Of a stretch of DNA of 64,000 bases, positions 1 through 8,778 are shown piece after piece. Source of the stretch: Virgibacillus proomii (GTDB lineage: Bacteria > Bacillota > Bacilli > Bacillales > Amphibacillaceae); the NCBI RefSeq assembly GCF_900162615.1, contig NZ_FUFN01000010.1:750149-814148 (forward strand). The letters are read 5' to 3'. The position numbers were made by a program, and so were the translations under genes. Within the stretch, counting starts at the first letter, position 1. Each line of letters starts with the position of its first letter. The notes beneath the pieces were generated by a model. It did no database searches. It was not told the DNA's origin and saw only the letters and a program-made list of their open reading frames with translations.

Positions 1-436
1 GTTCATTCTCTCGTTCTAATATTTCTTCACGTGTTAACTTTTTTTCTTCCTTTTTCTTCCGTTTATTGGGTTTCTTAGACATAGAAGACTCCCCCTTTGG
101 TTTCAGGCCTTCTACTCCTTGTTCCTTAAATTCTTTCATCCAGCGTCTAATTAAGGAAGGGTTGTTCAATTTAAATTGAACAGCAGTTTCTAAAAAAGTA
201 GCACCTGTCTTTAACACAAATTGTATCGTATTTAATTTAAATCGAACAGGATAAAACTTCCTAGCTTTTTTTCTTTTTAACCCATCCATTCCCTGAGACT
301 TATAGACTTTCACCCATTCAAATATTGGTGTTGCGCTACCCATATTATATTTTTTTGCTAATAATTTATATCCTAGGTTGCCATATAAATACTCGGTGAC
401 AAGATTTATTTTAAATTCTTCACTATATTTAGCCAT
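1..436 (-). CDS. IS150-like transposase OrfA (helix-turn-helix subunit), partial
   Basis: Reads from ATG at 434-436 (MAKYSEEFKINLVTEYLYG) and stays open to the window edge, so the C-terminus is missing. It has two successive helix-turn-helix modules, about residues 5-50 and 60-110; the second holds a LIRRWMKEFKEQGVEGL stretch typical of IS150-type OrfA. A lysine-rich linker follows (KKPNKRKKKEEKK), then the start of the expected coiled coil. OrfA recognises the IS ends and is normally extended by frameshifting into OrfB, the DDE catalytic part, which would lie outside the window. No stop codon or frameshift interrupts the visible part, so the element may be intact. Confidence 0.75.
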   Translation of the reverse strand, partial: MAKYSEEFKINLVTEYLYGNLGYKLLAKKYNMGSATPIFEWVKVYKSQGMDGLKRKKARKFYPVRFKLNTIQFVLKTGATFLETAVQFKLNNPSLIRRWMKEFKEQGVEGLKPKGESSMSKKPNKRKKKEEKKLTREEILERENE

Positions 437-490
437 AAAAACACCCCCGAAAATTAGATTTCTACTCTAACTTTGGGGGGTCGGTACCCA
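1..490 (-). mobile_element. IS3-family (IS150-like) insertion sequence, partial
   Basis: One end of an insertion sequence that runs off the left edge of the window. The element seems to end at about 490 with the tip TGGGTACCGACC (read on the minus strand), which starts with the TG typical of IS3-family ends. Just inside the tip, about 442-480 forms a near-perfect hairpin (ACCCCCGAAAATTAGA against TCTAACTTTGGGGGGT, 14 of 16 pairs), probably shielding the transposase gene from outside transcription. The other end and any target duplication are not visible, so the exact boundary is inferred. Confidence 0.7.
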
Positions 491-599
491 CCATCATTTA
501 AAATTAAATTGGAGTAATATGTCGTTATCTACTATACTGATTGTAACAATCTATTGATACGTGTTTTTTAAAAAATACTGTTCGAATCGGGGTGGGATG

Positions 600-2513
600 A
601 TGAACTCTCGACAGTATGCAATCATTCAATTGCTTGATTATGCTGAAAGCGAACCACTAACCAGTGCTCAACTATCTGCTGAGATCAATGTGAGTCCGAA
701 AACAATCAGAAATGATATCAAAGAATTGAATTCCATGTTAACAAGCTATGATATACACATTCAATCGAAGCGAGGGAAAGGCTATCTGTTAAGGGCAAAA
801 AATAGAGATCATTTGGAGCGTTTTTTTCTTCATTATGCAAAAAAAGCTTCTACTATGATTCCGGTTGAATCTGAAGCGCGAGTTCACTTTTTAATGAAAA
901 GATTGCTTTTTCATTCAGACTATATCAAAATAGAAGATTTACTTGCTGAATTATTTGTAAGTCGGTCCACTTTACAAAGTGATTTAAAAACAGTGCGAAA
1001 CATTTTGCAATATTATAGCTTATCGATTGAGCATAAACCTAACTACGGCATGAAAGTTATAGGGAAAGAAGCGTCGATTCGTTTTTGTATTTCAGAATAC
1101 ATTTTTAACCAACAGCCAATATGGTTGGAAGGTCAATGGTTAAACATATTGTCAAGCGAAGAACTAGATATAATAAGAGAAGCAATTCTAAAAAATATTA
1201 GGAAACATCAGATCACTATTTCAGATATTAGTTTACAAAATTTAATGGTTCACCTTGCTATTGCCTATAAACGAATAAAAGAGAATAATCCTGTTCAAAT
1301 TTTAAAAAAAGTTTTTTATGACTTAAAAGACAAAAAGGAATATAGGGTAGCTCAAGAAATATTAAAAGAGATTGAATGCAATTTAGACGTCCATTTTCCG
1401 AAAACGGAAATAGTTTATTTATCCATCCACTTAAAAGGGACAAAGTTGACATTCTTTACAAATGAAGCAATAGATTTGGAAATGGATACAAAGATATATC
1501 ATGTAGTCCAAGAAGCAATACAGCATATTGACAAAACATATGGCTTACAACTATCCAGAGATAAAGAACTTCTAAATAATTTAACACTCCATCTAAAACC
1601 TGCTATCAGTCGTTACCAATACCAGATGAATATACGTAATCCAATGTTAGAAGAAATAAAGATGAAATGTCCTCTCTCATTTGAAGCGGCATTAACAGGC
1701 GCAAAGATAATTTATAAGAAACTAAAGATTCGGGTTAACGAAGATGAAATTGGTTATATAGCTCTCCATATTGAAGCTGCGCTTGAAAAGGCAAAGCGTT
1801 CTTCTGTTGGACGCAAACAATGTTTAATTGTCTGTGCATCCGGGCTGGGGAGTTCACAGCTGCTTTTACATAAACTAACCAATCTATTTGGGCAAAAACT
1901 TGAGGTTGTTGGCATCACGGAATATTATAATTTAACTCAGCACAGTCTGGAGGATATAGATTTTATCGTGAGTACCATACCTATTAGGGAGAAATTAGCT
2001 ATTCCGGTTATCCATGTAAGTACAATCCTTGGAGATATGGATGTTTTGGAAATTGAACGGGTTTTGGAGAATTCAGTTGCAAATATAGGAGATTATATAT
2101 TACCTGAATATACTTTCTTTAACTATGATTTTAAAACGGTCCATTCGATTATTCAATTTTTAACAAGTACGTTAATAAACGATGGGAGAGCTGATAAGAA
2201 TTATACATTATCTGTTTTGGAACGGGAAAGGAAAGCTCCTACAAGCTTTGGTAATCTGGTGGCTGTACCACATCCCCTTGAACCGGGAACAAATGCTACG
2301 TTTTTATCTGTTCTTACTTTAAAGAAAGCCATAACATGGGGAGACAAGCAAGTTCAATTGGTTATACTGCTCAATGTTAACAAGACTAATAAAGAAGAAT
2401 TACAACCAATGTTCCAATCACTTGTGAGATTAATTGATAATAAACAGACCGTTTTTAAACTGTTAGCATGTAAGACATATGCCCAAATGAAAAATATTAT
2501 AAGAACCGTTTAA
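600..2513 (+). CDS. licR: LicR-type PRD transcriptional activator (BglG family)
   Basis: Multidomain regulator of a PTS operon. Domain order: N-terminal HTH (about 1-60), second HTH (about 90-150, FVSRSTLQSDL), two PTS regulation domains (about 190-400), an EIIB-like domain with the phospho-cysteine motif CASGLGSS (about 415-500), and a C-terminal EIIA domain of mannitol/fructose type with its histidine in AVPHPLE. In LicR/MtlR proteins HPr and EIIB phosphorylate the PRDs, so the protein activates only when sugar is present and glucose is not. The frame is open upstream to GTG 561, but the ribosome binding site GGGGTG (589-594) favours ATG 600 (or the adjacent ATG 597). It precedes the GH4/cellobiose-type PTS genes, its likely target. 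A terminator follows. Confidence 0.88.
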   Translation: MNSRQYAIIQLLDYAESEPLTSAQLSAEINVSPKTIRNDIKELNSMLTSYDIHIQSKRGKGYLLRAKNRDHLERFFLHYAKKASTMIPVESEARVHFLMKRLLFHSDYIKIEDLLAELFVSRSTLQSDLKTVRNILQYYSLSIEHKPNYGMKVIGKEASIRFCISEYIFNQQPIWLEGQWLNILSSEELDIIREAILKNIRKHQITISDISLQNLMVHLAIAYKRIKENNPVQILKKVFYDLKDKKEYRVAQEILKEIECNLDVHFPKTEIVYLSIHLKGTKLTFFTNEAIDLEMDTKIYHVVQEAIQHIDKTYGLQLSRDKELLNNLTLHLKPAISRYQYQMNIRNPMLEEIKMKCPLSFEAALTGAKIIYKKLKIRVNEDEIGYIALHIEAALEKAKRSSVGRKQCLIVCASGLGSSQLLLHKLTNLFGQKLEVVGITEYYNLTQHSLEDIDFIVSTIPIREKLAIPVIHVSTILGDMDVLEIERVLENSVANIGDYILPEYTFFNYDFKTVHSIIQFLTSTLINDGRADKNYTLSVLERERKAPTSFGNLVAVPHPLEPGTNATFLSVLTLKKAITWGDKQVQLVILLNVNKTNKEELQPMFQSLVRLIDNKQTVFKLLACKTYAQMKNIIRTV

Positions 2514-2520
2514 AAAGTAT

Positions 2521-2560
2521 AGCAAAAGACCGCTACTGCTGGGTGCTTTTGCTTTTTACA
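2521..2560 (+). terminator. Rho-independent terminator after licR
   Basis: AGCAAAAG pairs with CTTTTGCT followed by a T-rich tract, directly after the licR stop codon. It separates licR from the PTS operon, which should therefore have its own promoter. Confidence 0.65.
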
Positions 2561-2654
2561 TTTTAGTAGAAAACGAACCGTTGAAATAATTCTCGGTAAA
2601 GACTGTTAAAATGTTCAATTAGGGTCGAGCATTTGCATACTTTTTTGATATCAT

Positions 2655-2710
2655 TATTTTTTTGCCATTGGCAGCGGTAAAAAGGTGTCTTATAATGAAT
2701 GCGCTTTCAC
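2655..2710 (+). promoter_or_regulatory. Control region of the GH4/PTS operon: inverted repeat, -10 and cre-like site
   Basis: An imperfect inverted repeat, TTTTTTGCC...GGTAAAAA (about 2656-2684), lies upstream of a TATAAT -10 (2691-2696) that lacks a good -35 at the usual spacing, as expected for an activator-dependent promoter. The repeat is a candidate LicR box. Overlapping the start region is TGAATGCGCTTTCA (2696-2709), close to the palindromic CcpA consensus, suggesting glucose repression. Both assignments rest on motif shape and position. Confidence 0.55.
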
Positions 2711-2757
2711 GATAGAATGAAGGTAAGAAATGAAAACAGGAGAGAGGATGGTCATCG

Positions 2758-4065
2758 ATGAAAGGATTAAAAATAGCTGTGATAGGGGGAGGATCTTCAT
2801 ATACACCGGAATTATTAGAAGGTTTGATTAAAAATCAAAAAGTTTTGCATGTAGCAGAAGTTTGGTTAGCAGATGTAGTTGCAGGACAAAAGAAGTTAGC
2901 CATTATAGAAGGCTTAGCAAAACGTATGATTCAAAAGTCTGAATGTCCAATTAAAATTATTGCAACTTTTGATAGACAAGAAGCAATAAAAAATGCCGAT
3001 TACATTATTACACAAATTAGAGTTGGACAACTTGCCATGCGACGTTATGATGAATATATCTCCATTAAGCATGGGGTGATAGGTCAAGAAACAACTGGAG
3101 CCGGGGGATTTATGAAAGCTTTACGAACGATACCAGTGATTCTTGATATTTGTAAAGATATCGAAAAACTTGCTCCGAATGCTTGGTTGTTGAATTTTAC
3201 AAATCCTGCAGGTGTTGTTACAGAAGCAGTTTTGAAACATAGTAATGTAAAAGTTATTGGCCTATGTAATAATCCGATTAATTATTATAAAAAATTCTCC
3301 GAAACTTATAACGTTTCTGTTGATGATGTTAGTATCAGTTTCACAGGCATCAATCATTTGATTTGGATAACGGATTTATATATTAAAGGTGAGTCAAGAA
3401 TAGAGGATATTTTCAATGGTTGGTCGGATAGTTACGAGGCAAAGAATATTCCTGCGTTTGGCTGGGACTTGGAGTTTTTGAAATCATTGGGTGCTATTCC
3501 TTGCGGCTATCATAAATATTATTATCAGTCGGATCGTATTTTGCAAGAACAACTTGAACAGTTTAAGCGAAATGAAACCCGTGCTGATCAAGTACAAAAA
3601 ATTGAAAAAGAACTTTTTACTATTTATCAGAACCTTGAACTAAACGAGAAACCAAAAGCTTTGGAACAGAGGGGAGGAGCTTATTATTCAGAGGCAGCTG
3701 TTAATTTGATTACATCTATTCAATTGAATAAAAAAAATGTGCATACACTAAATGTTCGCAATAACGGATCCATTGCATGTTTACCTAATGACGTCTGCAT
3801 AGAAGTAAATTGTGTAGTGGAGCGACATCAAATTACACCACTACAAGTAGGGGCAGTACCTCCACAGATCAGGGGGCTTTTGCAAAATGTTAAAGCATAC
3901 GAAGAATTAACTGTGGACGCAGCTGTATATGGAGACAAAGATCTTGCTCAGCAAGCATTAACATTACATCCACTTATCCCATCTGCTGAACGAGCAAAAG
4001 CTATTTTAAAAGAAATGTTTATCGTAAACAAAGAGTTTTTACCACAATTTACTTCATTACTATAA
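2758..4065 (+). CDS. licH: GH4 6-phospho-beta-glucosidase
   Basis: Hydrolyses the phosphorylated disaccharides delivered by the neighbouring cellobiose-type PTS, giving glucose and glucose 6-phosphate. It is 435 aa, normal for family GH4, which uses NAD+ and a divalent metal in an oxidation-elimination mechanism. An N-terminal Rossmann loop (GGGSSYTPELL, about 10-20) and the GLCNNP and TGINHL motifs are visible; Cys170 and His200 correspond to the metal ligands of the family. The ATG follows GGAGAGAGGA. GH4 enzymes vary in anomer preference; pairing with a lactose/cellobiose-family PTS favours phospho-beta-glucosidase over phospho-alpha-glucosidase. Confidence 0.88.
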   Translation: MKGLKIAVIGGGSSYTPELLEGLIKNQKVLHVAEVWLADVVAGQKKLAIIEGLAKRMIQKSECPIKIIATFDRQEAIKNADYIITQIRVGQLAMRRYDEYISIKHGVIGQETTGAGGFMKALRTIPVILDICKDIEKLAPNAWLLNFTNPAGVVTEAVLKHSNVKVIGLCNNPINYYKKFSETYNVSVDDVSISFTGINHLIWITDLYIKGESRIEDIFNGWSDSYEAKNIPAFGWDLEFLKSLGAIPCGYHKYYYQSDRILQEQLEQFKRNETRADQVQKIEKELFTIYQNLELNEKPKALEQRGGAYYSEAAVNLITSIQLNKKNVHTLNVRNNGSIACLPNDVCIEVNCVVERHQITPLQVGAVPPQIRGLLQNVKAYEELTVDAAVYGDKDLAQQALTLHPLIPSAERAKAILKEMFIVNKEFLPQFTSLL

Positions 4066-4079
4066 GGGGGAAAACTACG

Positions 4080-4382
4080 TTGAAAATTACATTACTTTGC
4101 GCACTCGGAATGAGTACAAGCCTTCTGGTAGAAAGAATGAAGAAAGCGGCTGATAGTAGAGGGATTGATGTGCAAATTGAAGCACATTCGGTAGATGATA
4201 TGGACAAGCAGCTTAAACGTGCTGATGTCATACTTTTAGGTCCACAAATTCGCTATAAGAAGAATGAACTGTTTAAAAAAGCGGAAGCAAGGGGTGTGCC
4301 AATCGCCATTATTGATATGCGAGCATATGGAGCGACTGATGGTGAAAAAGTGTTGGAGCAAGCACTTAAGTTAAATACATGA
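4080..4382 (+). CDS. licB: PTS lactose/cellobiose-family EIIB component
   Basis: Cytoplasmic phosphocarrier of about 100 aa that passes phosphate from EIIA to the incoming sugar. The phospho-cysteine is Cys8 in LLCALGMSTS, the family signature. The start is TTG at 4080, preceded by AAGGGGG, 14 bases after the GH4 gene. The next gene follows with practically no gap, so EIIB and EIIC are probably translationally coupled. Length and motif match LicB/CelA. Confidence 0.9.
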   Translation: MKITLLCALGMSTSLLVERMKKAADSRGIDVQIEAHSVDDMDKQLKRADVILLGPQIRYKKNELFKKAEARGVPIAIIDMRAYGATDGEKVLEQALKLNT

Positions 4383-4399
4383 AAATAGGAGGATGGGTT

Positions 4400-5677
4400 G
4401 TGAATCGTTTTAATGCGTTTATGGAACGTTACTTTATGCCGGTTGCAGGGAAAATGGCTGAACAACGCCATTTGAAGGCGATTAGGGATGGGATTGTCGC
4501 AACAATGCCATTATTAATCATTGGAAGTATTTTTCTCATTATATCATCCCCACCTATAGAATCTTGGGCAGAATTTATGAAGCCTTACACATCAGCACTG
4601 AATATCCCTGTAAAAGCTACCTTTGGATTGTTAGGCTTAGTCGCAGTATTTTCAATCGCATATAGTCTTGCAAAAAGTTATGGAATGGATGAATTGTCGG
4701 CCGGGGTGCTTAGTCTCGCTGCATTTTTTGTTGCTACTCCACTTACGGAAGATGGGAATATTCCTTTGAACTTAATGGGAAGTGAAGGTTTATTTATTGC
4801 AATTGTGTTAGCCATTTTCACGGTGGAAGTATATCGTTTTTTTGAAGAGAGAGATATTGTTATTCGTATGCCTGAAGGGGTTCCTCCTTCCGTATGGCGT
4901 GCATTTACTGCTCTTATTCCCGGAGCAGCCATTATTTTCGTTGTATGGGGCATGGATCTGTTATTGCGTAATGCTTTTAACTTGTCATTACACGGAGTTG
5001 TTGGTGCTATATTAAGACAACCTTTAGAGGCAATGGGCGCAAGTTTATGGGGAGCAATTATTGCAATTATCCTTATCCATTTACTATGGTCCTTTGGGAT
5101 TCACGGAATTTCTGTTGTGGCAAGTGTAATGGCACCAATCTGGTATAGTCTGACCGAACAGAACGTAGCGGCACAGCAAGCTGGAGAAGAACTTCCATAT
5201 ATTATTGGTCAGCCATTTATGGCGATTTGGGTGACAGTCGGTGGTTCGGGTATGGCACTGGCGTTAACCATATTACTTGTCTCAAGAGCTCGTTCGCGTC
5301 AACTGAAAGGACTGGGTCGAGGATCTATTTGGGCAAGTTTCTTTAATATAAGTGAACCTATTGTATTTGGCGCACCAATTGTCCTGAACCCATTATTATT
5401 TTTACCTTTTATACTTGCACCATTAGCAGTTGGTCTGATCACTTATTTTTCCATGTCACTCGGTTTTGTAGGAAAGCCATATGTAATTGTTCCTTGGACT
5501 ACCCCCCCGCCATTTTCGGGGATATTGACAACAGGTGATTGGCGTGGTGGTGTATTAATGATTATTAATATCATCGTAGCCATGTTTATTTATTATCCGT
5601 TTTTCCGTTTGTATGATAAAAAACTCTTAGAAGAAGAACAAGCCAATGAGGCGGCAGCTGCCACGAAGGAAAATTAA
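4400..5677 (+). CDS. licC: PTS cellobiose-family EIIC permease
   Basis: Membrane channel of the lactose/cellobiose-type PTS, with about ten hydrophobic segments and the family's conserved loop around NISEPIVFGAPIVLNP. GTG at 4400 is preferred because AGGAGG (4386-4391) lies eight bases upstream and the protein then begins MNRFNAFMERYFMPVAG, as LicC/CelB proteins do; the ATG at 4379 overlaps the EIIB stop and has no good site. It acts with the EIIB just upstream and the EIIA at 6057, importing beta-glucosides such as cellobiose or lichenan oligosaccharides (substrate inferred from family). Confidence 0.9.
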   Translation: MNRFNAFMERYFMPVAGKMAEQRHLKAIRDGIVATMPLLIIGSIFLIISSPPIESWAEFMKPYTSALNIPVKATFGLLGLVAVFSIAYSLAKSYGMDELSAGVLSLAAFFVATPLTEDGNIPLNLMGSEGLFIAIVLAIFTVEVYRFFEERDIVIRMPEGVPPSVWRAFTALIPGAAIIFVVWGMDLLLRNAFNLSLHGVVGAILRQPLEAMGASLWGAIIAIILIHLLWSFGIHGISVVASVMAPIWYSLTEQNVAAQQAGEELPYIIGQPFMAIWVTVGGSGMALALTILLVSRARSRQLKGLGRGSIWASFFNISEPIVFGAPIVLNPLLFLPFILAPLAVGLITYFSMSLGFVGKPYVIVPWTTPPPFSGILTTGDWRGGVLMIINIIVAMFIYYPFFRLYDKKLLEEEQANEAAAATKEN

Positions 5678-5683
5678 GGAGTA

Positions 5684-6045
5684 TTTTTTGGGATAATATT
5701 ACAAGAAAAGTCATTATTCATGCAAATGATTTTAGTCTGGCACCTGGTGTAACATATGGAATCCTTTATGCTCATCATTATGGGGGAGTATCAGTACGAC
5801 AGCAGGTTAATCTGCTGTTTTCGAAGAATAGTTTAGAAGAGACAAAAGAATACCCTCATTTGCGAATCGGTTTACATCTGGTATTTGATGCAGGCCGCCT
5901 TGTTTTTCATCGGACAGCAGTTTAACGGGCCGCACGGATTTTTTTGAAAGGGAAGGCATGAATCGAATCAAAAGGAAGGATTTGAAACATGAGCTGGGCT
6001 CAGCTTGATTTACTTTATAAACGCTATCAAGCTGATTCATTATGG
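5684..6045 (+). pseudogene. Decayed YdjC/ChbG-family carbohydrate deacetylase
   Basis: No intact frame, but two pieces recall the YdjC/ChbG family, which deacetylates chito-oligosaccharides and is common in cellobiose/chitobiose PTS operons. The first (about 5690-5925) has KVIIHANDFSLAPGVTYGIL, matching the N-terminal NADDFG metal-site motif, and RIGLHLVFDAGR, matching the family's GLHL motif. The second (about 5950-6045) reads FFEREGMNRIKRKDLKHELG, then AQLDLLYKRY in another frame. There is no start codon, there are several stops and frameshifts, and the C-terminal half is missing. It sits between EIIC and EIIA where an intact gene would belong. Confidence 0.7.
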
Positions 6046-6056
6046 AGGTGTAGCAT

Positions 6057-6425
6057 ATGGATATTGAAAATATTTCAATGAGCATCATTTTACAAGCAGG
6101 TAATGCAAAAAAATATTTATATGAGGCATTAAAACATGCTCGAAATGCAGAGTTTGAACAAATTGAAACAAAAATGAGGCTAGTTTCTAAAGAATTATTA
6201 AAAGCTCATAAATTGCAAACCAAACTTATTCAGGAAGACACAAAGGGGGAATTGGAAAATTTGCCAATTTTACTAGTCCATGCACAGGATCATTTAATGT
6301 CAGTTATGTCAGAAAGAAGTTTGGTAGAAGAGATGATAGCAATGTACAGTAGTCAGAATAAACTTCGTAAAAAAGTAAACTGTTTAGTGGAAGGGATGAA
6401 TGTTGGAAAAAAAGTAGATAGTTGA
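6057..6425 (+). CDS. licA: PTS lactose/cellobiose-family EIIA component
   Basis: All-helical phosphocarrier of 122 aa that takes phosphate from HPr and passes it to EIIB. The active-site motif VHAQDHLM places the phospho-histidine at His75, with His79 and the aspartate between them as in LacA/CelC proteins. TATGGAGGTG precedes the ATG. It is separated from EIIC by the decayed deacetylase but remains intact, so the transporter should still work. Confidence 0.9.
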   Translation: MDIENISMSIILQAGNAKKYLYEALKHARNAEFEQIETKMRLVSKELLKAHKLQTKLIQEDTKGELENLPILLVHAQDHLMSVMSERSLVEEMIAMYSSQNKLRKKVNCLVEGMNVGKKVDS

Positions 6426-6456
6426 ACCTGAAAAAATGAAATAAGGAGTGTTTTAT

Positions 6457-8319
6457 GTGAGGACATTAAAAAAATCAATGACGATTATAATGATGATACT
6501 TTTTGTTCTTGCTATTACATCTTCAGATACGACGTTGAGTGCGGAGAGCAATAAGGGGAAGAGGAAAAATAAGGTTAGTAAAAAAGTGACACCAGGTATT
6601 GAGGTTTTCTTAACTGATCATTTAGAGTGGGTTCAGGATAAACGAGTTGGGTTGATTACGAATCATACTGGGGTTACAAGTAGTTTAGAGAGTAGCATTG
6701 ATTTATTGTACAATCATCCTGAAGTGAATTTAACAGCATTATATGGTCCGGAACACGGCATACGCGGGGATCGTGAAGCAGGAGAATATGTGGAGTCGTA
6801 TATCGATAAAAAAACGGGTTTACCTGTATATAGCTTGTATGGATCTACCTGGAAACCTACGGAAGAGATGCTCGAGGATGTAAATGTTTTATTATTTGAT
6901 ATTCAGGATATAGGTTCCAATGTTTATACTTATATTTACACGCTGGGTTTTGCCATGGAGGCAGCAGCAGAACATGATAAACAACTGATCGTGCTAGACA
7001 GACCAAATCCTATTGGTGGTACAAGGGTCGAGGGGCCGGTACGTTCGAAAGATGCTGTTAGTTTTATGGGCAGATTTTTGCTTCCTGTCAGACATGGCAT
7101 GACAGTTGGTGAATTGGCTGTAATGTGGAACCATGAATATAGTATGGGAGTAGATCTAAAAATAGCTAAATTAAAGGGTTGGAAAAGAAATATGTATTTT
7201 TCCGATACTGGACTTCCATGGGTGATGTCATCTCCGAATATACCGACTGAAAAGACAGCTTATTTATATACGGGAACAGAATTATTAGATGACACGTCAT
7301 TGTCTACAGGACTTGGCACCACTAGACCGTTCGAATTAGTAGGTGCTCCATGGATTGATAGTGAAGCTTTAGTAGAAGAAATGAGAAACCGTGGTATTGC
7401 CGGCGTGAAATTTAGATCGGCATATTTTACACCCATGTTTGGAAAATATGAAGGTGAGCTGGTAGCTGGTGTACAAGTCCATTTGAATGATCCCGAAAAA
7501 GTTGATCTTGTTGCTTTAGGATTAAATTTAGTTGATGCGATGAGAGACCAGAACCCTGATAAGTTTGAGATGACGGAAAGTTACACCAATTTAATCGGGG
7601 ATACAGACGTCCCTGAGATGATCATGAAGAACATGCCGGTTGATAGAATTATTGCTTCATGGCAAGAAGTATTGTATGAGTGGATAAAGGACGTTCGAAA
7701 TAAGTATTTAATGTATCCGCCATTTCCAGCTGGATCTAAACCATACAGACCAAAAGGAGTATTGGGAATTTTACCATTAGATTTGGCAGTTTCCCCAGGT
7801 CAAAATATTGCATTAGCTGTAAAAGGATATAATAAACACGGCAAAAAATTAGAGATGGATCCTGATTTAATTGATTGGACTGTTTCCAACGATATTGGAT
7901 ATGTGGAAAATGGTACATTTTATGCTGTAAAAGAGGGAAAAGCGCAATTAATCGCAACCTATCGTGATTACAAAGCAAAGAGAGAAGTCGTGGTTTCCTC
8001 AAGAAATGTAAATAATATAAGATATGGTGTACATTCTAATTATACAAGAGTTGTATTTGACTTAAACAAAACAGTCGATGATTATGACATTATTAAAGAT
8101 AATAATATGTTAAAAGTTCGGATACCGTATGGTAAAATTTCTGGAGAACTAAAACAGGAGGGAGGGACAATGGAAGTAACTAATAACCCTGTATTATCAT
8201 CTATTGAATATTTGAAAGAAGGCGATACATTTGTTGCAGTCTTCTATTTAAAAAAGGAAAACGTTGATTATGCAACACCGAAGTATTTGTCACGATTAGT
8301 TGTAGATATAAAACATTAA
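6457..8319 (+). CDS. namZ: Secreted NamZ-type exo-beta-N-acetylmuramidase (DUF1343) with C-terminal AMIN-like domain
   Basis: A signal peptide (residues 1-30, hydrophobic MIMMILFVLAIT) leads into a DUF1343 domain (about 45-400) with ALYGPEHGIRGD, DIQDIGSNVYTYI and LDRPNPIGG. Proteins of this family (B. subtilis NamZ/YbbC) release MurNAc from the non-reducing ends of peptidoglycan fragments. After the catalytic domain come an Ig-like segment (about 435-520) and a final domain starting IRYGVHSNYTRVVFDL that resembles AMIN, a cell-wall/envelope binding module. This protein is about 620 aa, clearly longer than a catalytic domain alone. GTG 6457 is chosen because AAGGAG (6443-6448) is eight bases upstream. 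It may be co-transcribed with the PTS genes. Confidence 0.82.
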   Translation: MRTLKKSMTIIMMILFVLAITSSDTTLSAESNKGKRKNKVSKKVTPGIEVFLTDHLEWVQDKRVGLITNHTGVTSSLESSIDLLYNHPEVNLTALYGPEHGIRGDREAGEYVESYIDKKTGLPVYSLYGSTWKPTEEMLEDVNVLLFDIQDIGSNVYTYIYTLGFAMEAAAEHDKQLIVLDRPNPIGGTRVEGPVRSKDAVSFMGRFLLPVRHGMTVGELAVMWNHEYSMGVDLKIAKLKGWKRNMYFSDTGLPWVMSSPNIPTEKTAYLYTGTELLDDTSLSTGLGTTRPFELVGAPWIDSEALVEEMRNRGIAGVKFRSAYFTPMFGKYEGELVAGVQVHLNDPEKVDLVALGLNLVDAMRDQNPDKFEMTESYTNLIGDTDVPEMIMKNMPVDRIIASWQEVLYEWIKDVRNKYLMYPPFPAGSKPYRPKGVLGILPLDLAVSPGQNIALAVKGYNKHGKKLEMDPDLIDWTVSNDIGYVENGTFYAVKEGKAQLIATYRDYKAKREVVVSSRNVNNIRYGVHSNYTRVVFDLNKTVDDYDIIKDNNMLKVRIPYGKISGELKQEGGTMEVTNNPVLSSIEYLKEGDTFVAVFYLKKENVDYATPKYLSRLVVDIKH

Positions 8320-8778
8320 AAAATACAAGGTGTAATACGCAACGTAGAATTCCTAGCAGGAGAGTTTTCAGTTGTCGCAGTATCCTAGTTTAGAAGAAGA
8401 CCTTTTCCAAACTACAGTTGGTAACATGGATACAGATTTGCGGATCAGAGTCGAACCACATTTTTATTTGGGGTGTAGTTCGATTATTTTTATTTAAACC
8501 TTCTAACGTGAAAAATAACCGAACATATGTTAGTATATTATATAATTACTTGTTAAAAATCTTACTATTAGTCATTGTTTATGGAGGGTAAATTCTTTTT
8601 TCGCTTTTATTCTCTACAAAAAGTAATTTATACACTAATAAATATTAGAAAATTCTTTCATCTAAGAGCACCTAAAAATATTGGAAGGAGGATAGAAAAT
8701 CTAGCAGTACCCTTTACGTAAAAGTAGAGGAAAGTTATGAAAATAGCAGGGGATAGATTATGATGGGAGGAAAATAAA
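8320..8778 (+). other. Gene-free stretch with a 41-codon frame and a LexA-like box
   Basis: No convincing gene. A 41-codon frame, TTG 8372 to TAA 8497, has a good upstream CAGGAGAG and a protein-like sequence (VGNMDTDLRIRVEPHFYLG) that may be a gene fragment; I do not recognise the family. At 8520-8533 stands CGAACATATGTTAG, close to the Gram-positive LexA box, followed by an AT-rich, -10-like stretch. Confidence 0.35.
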
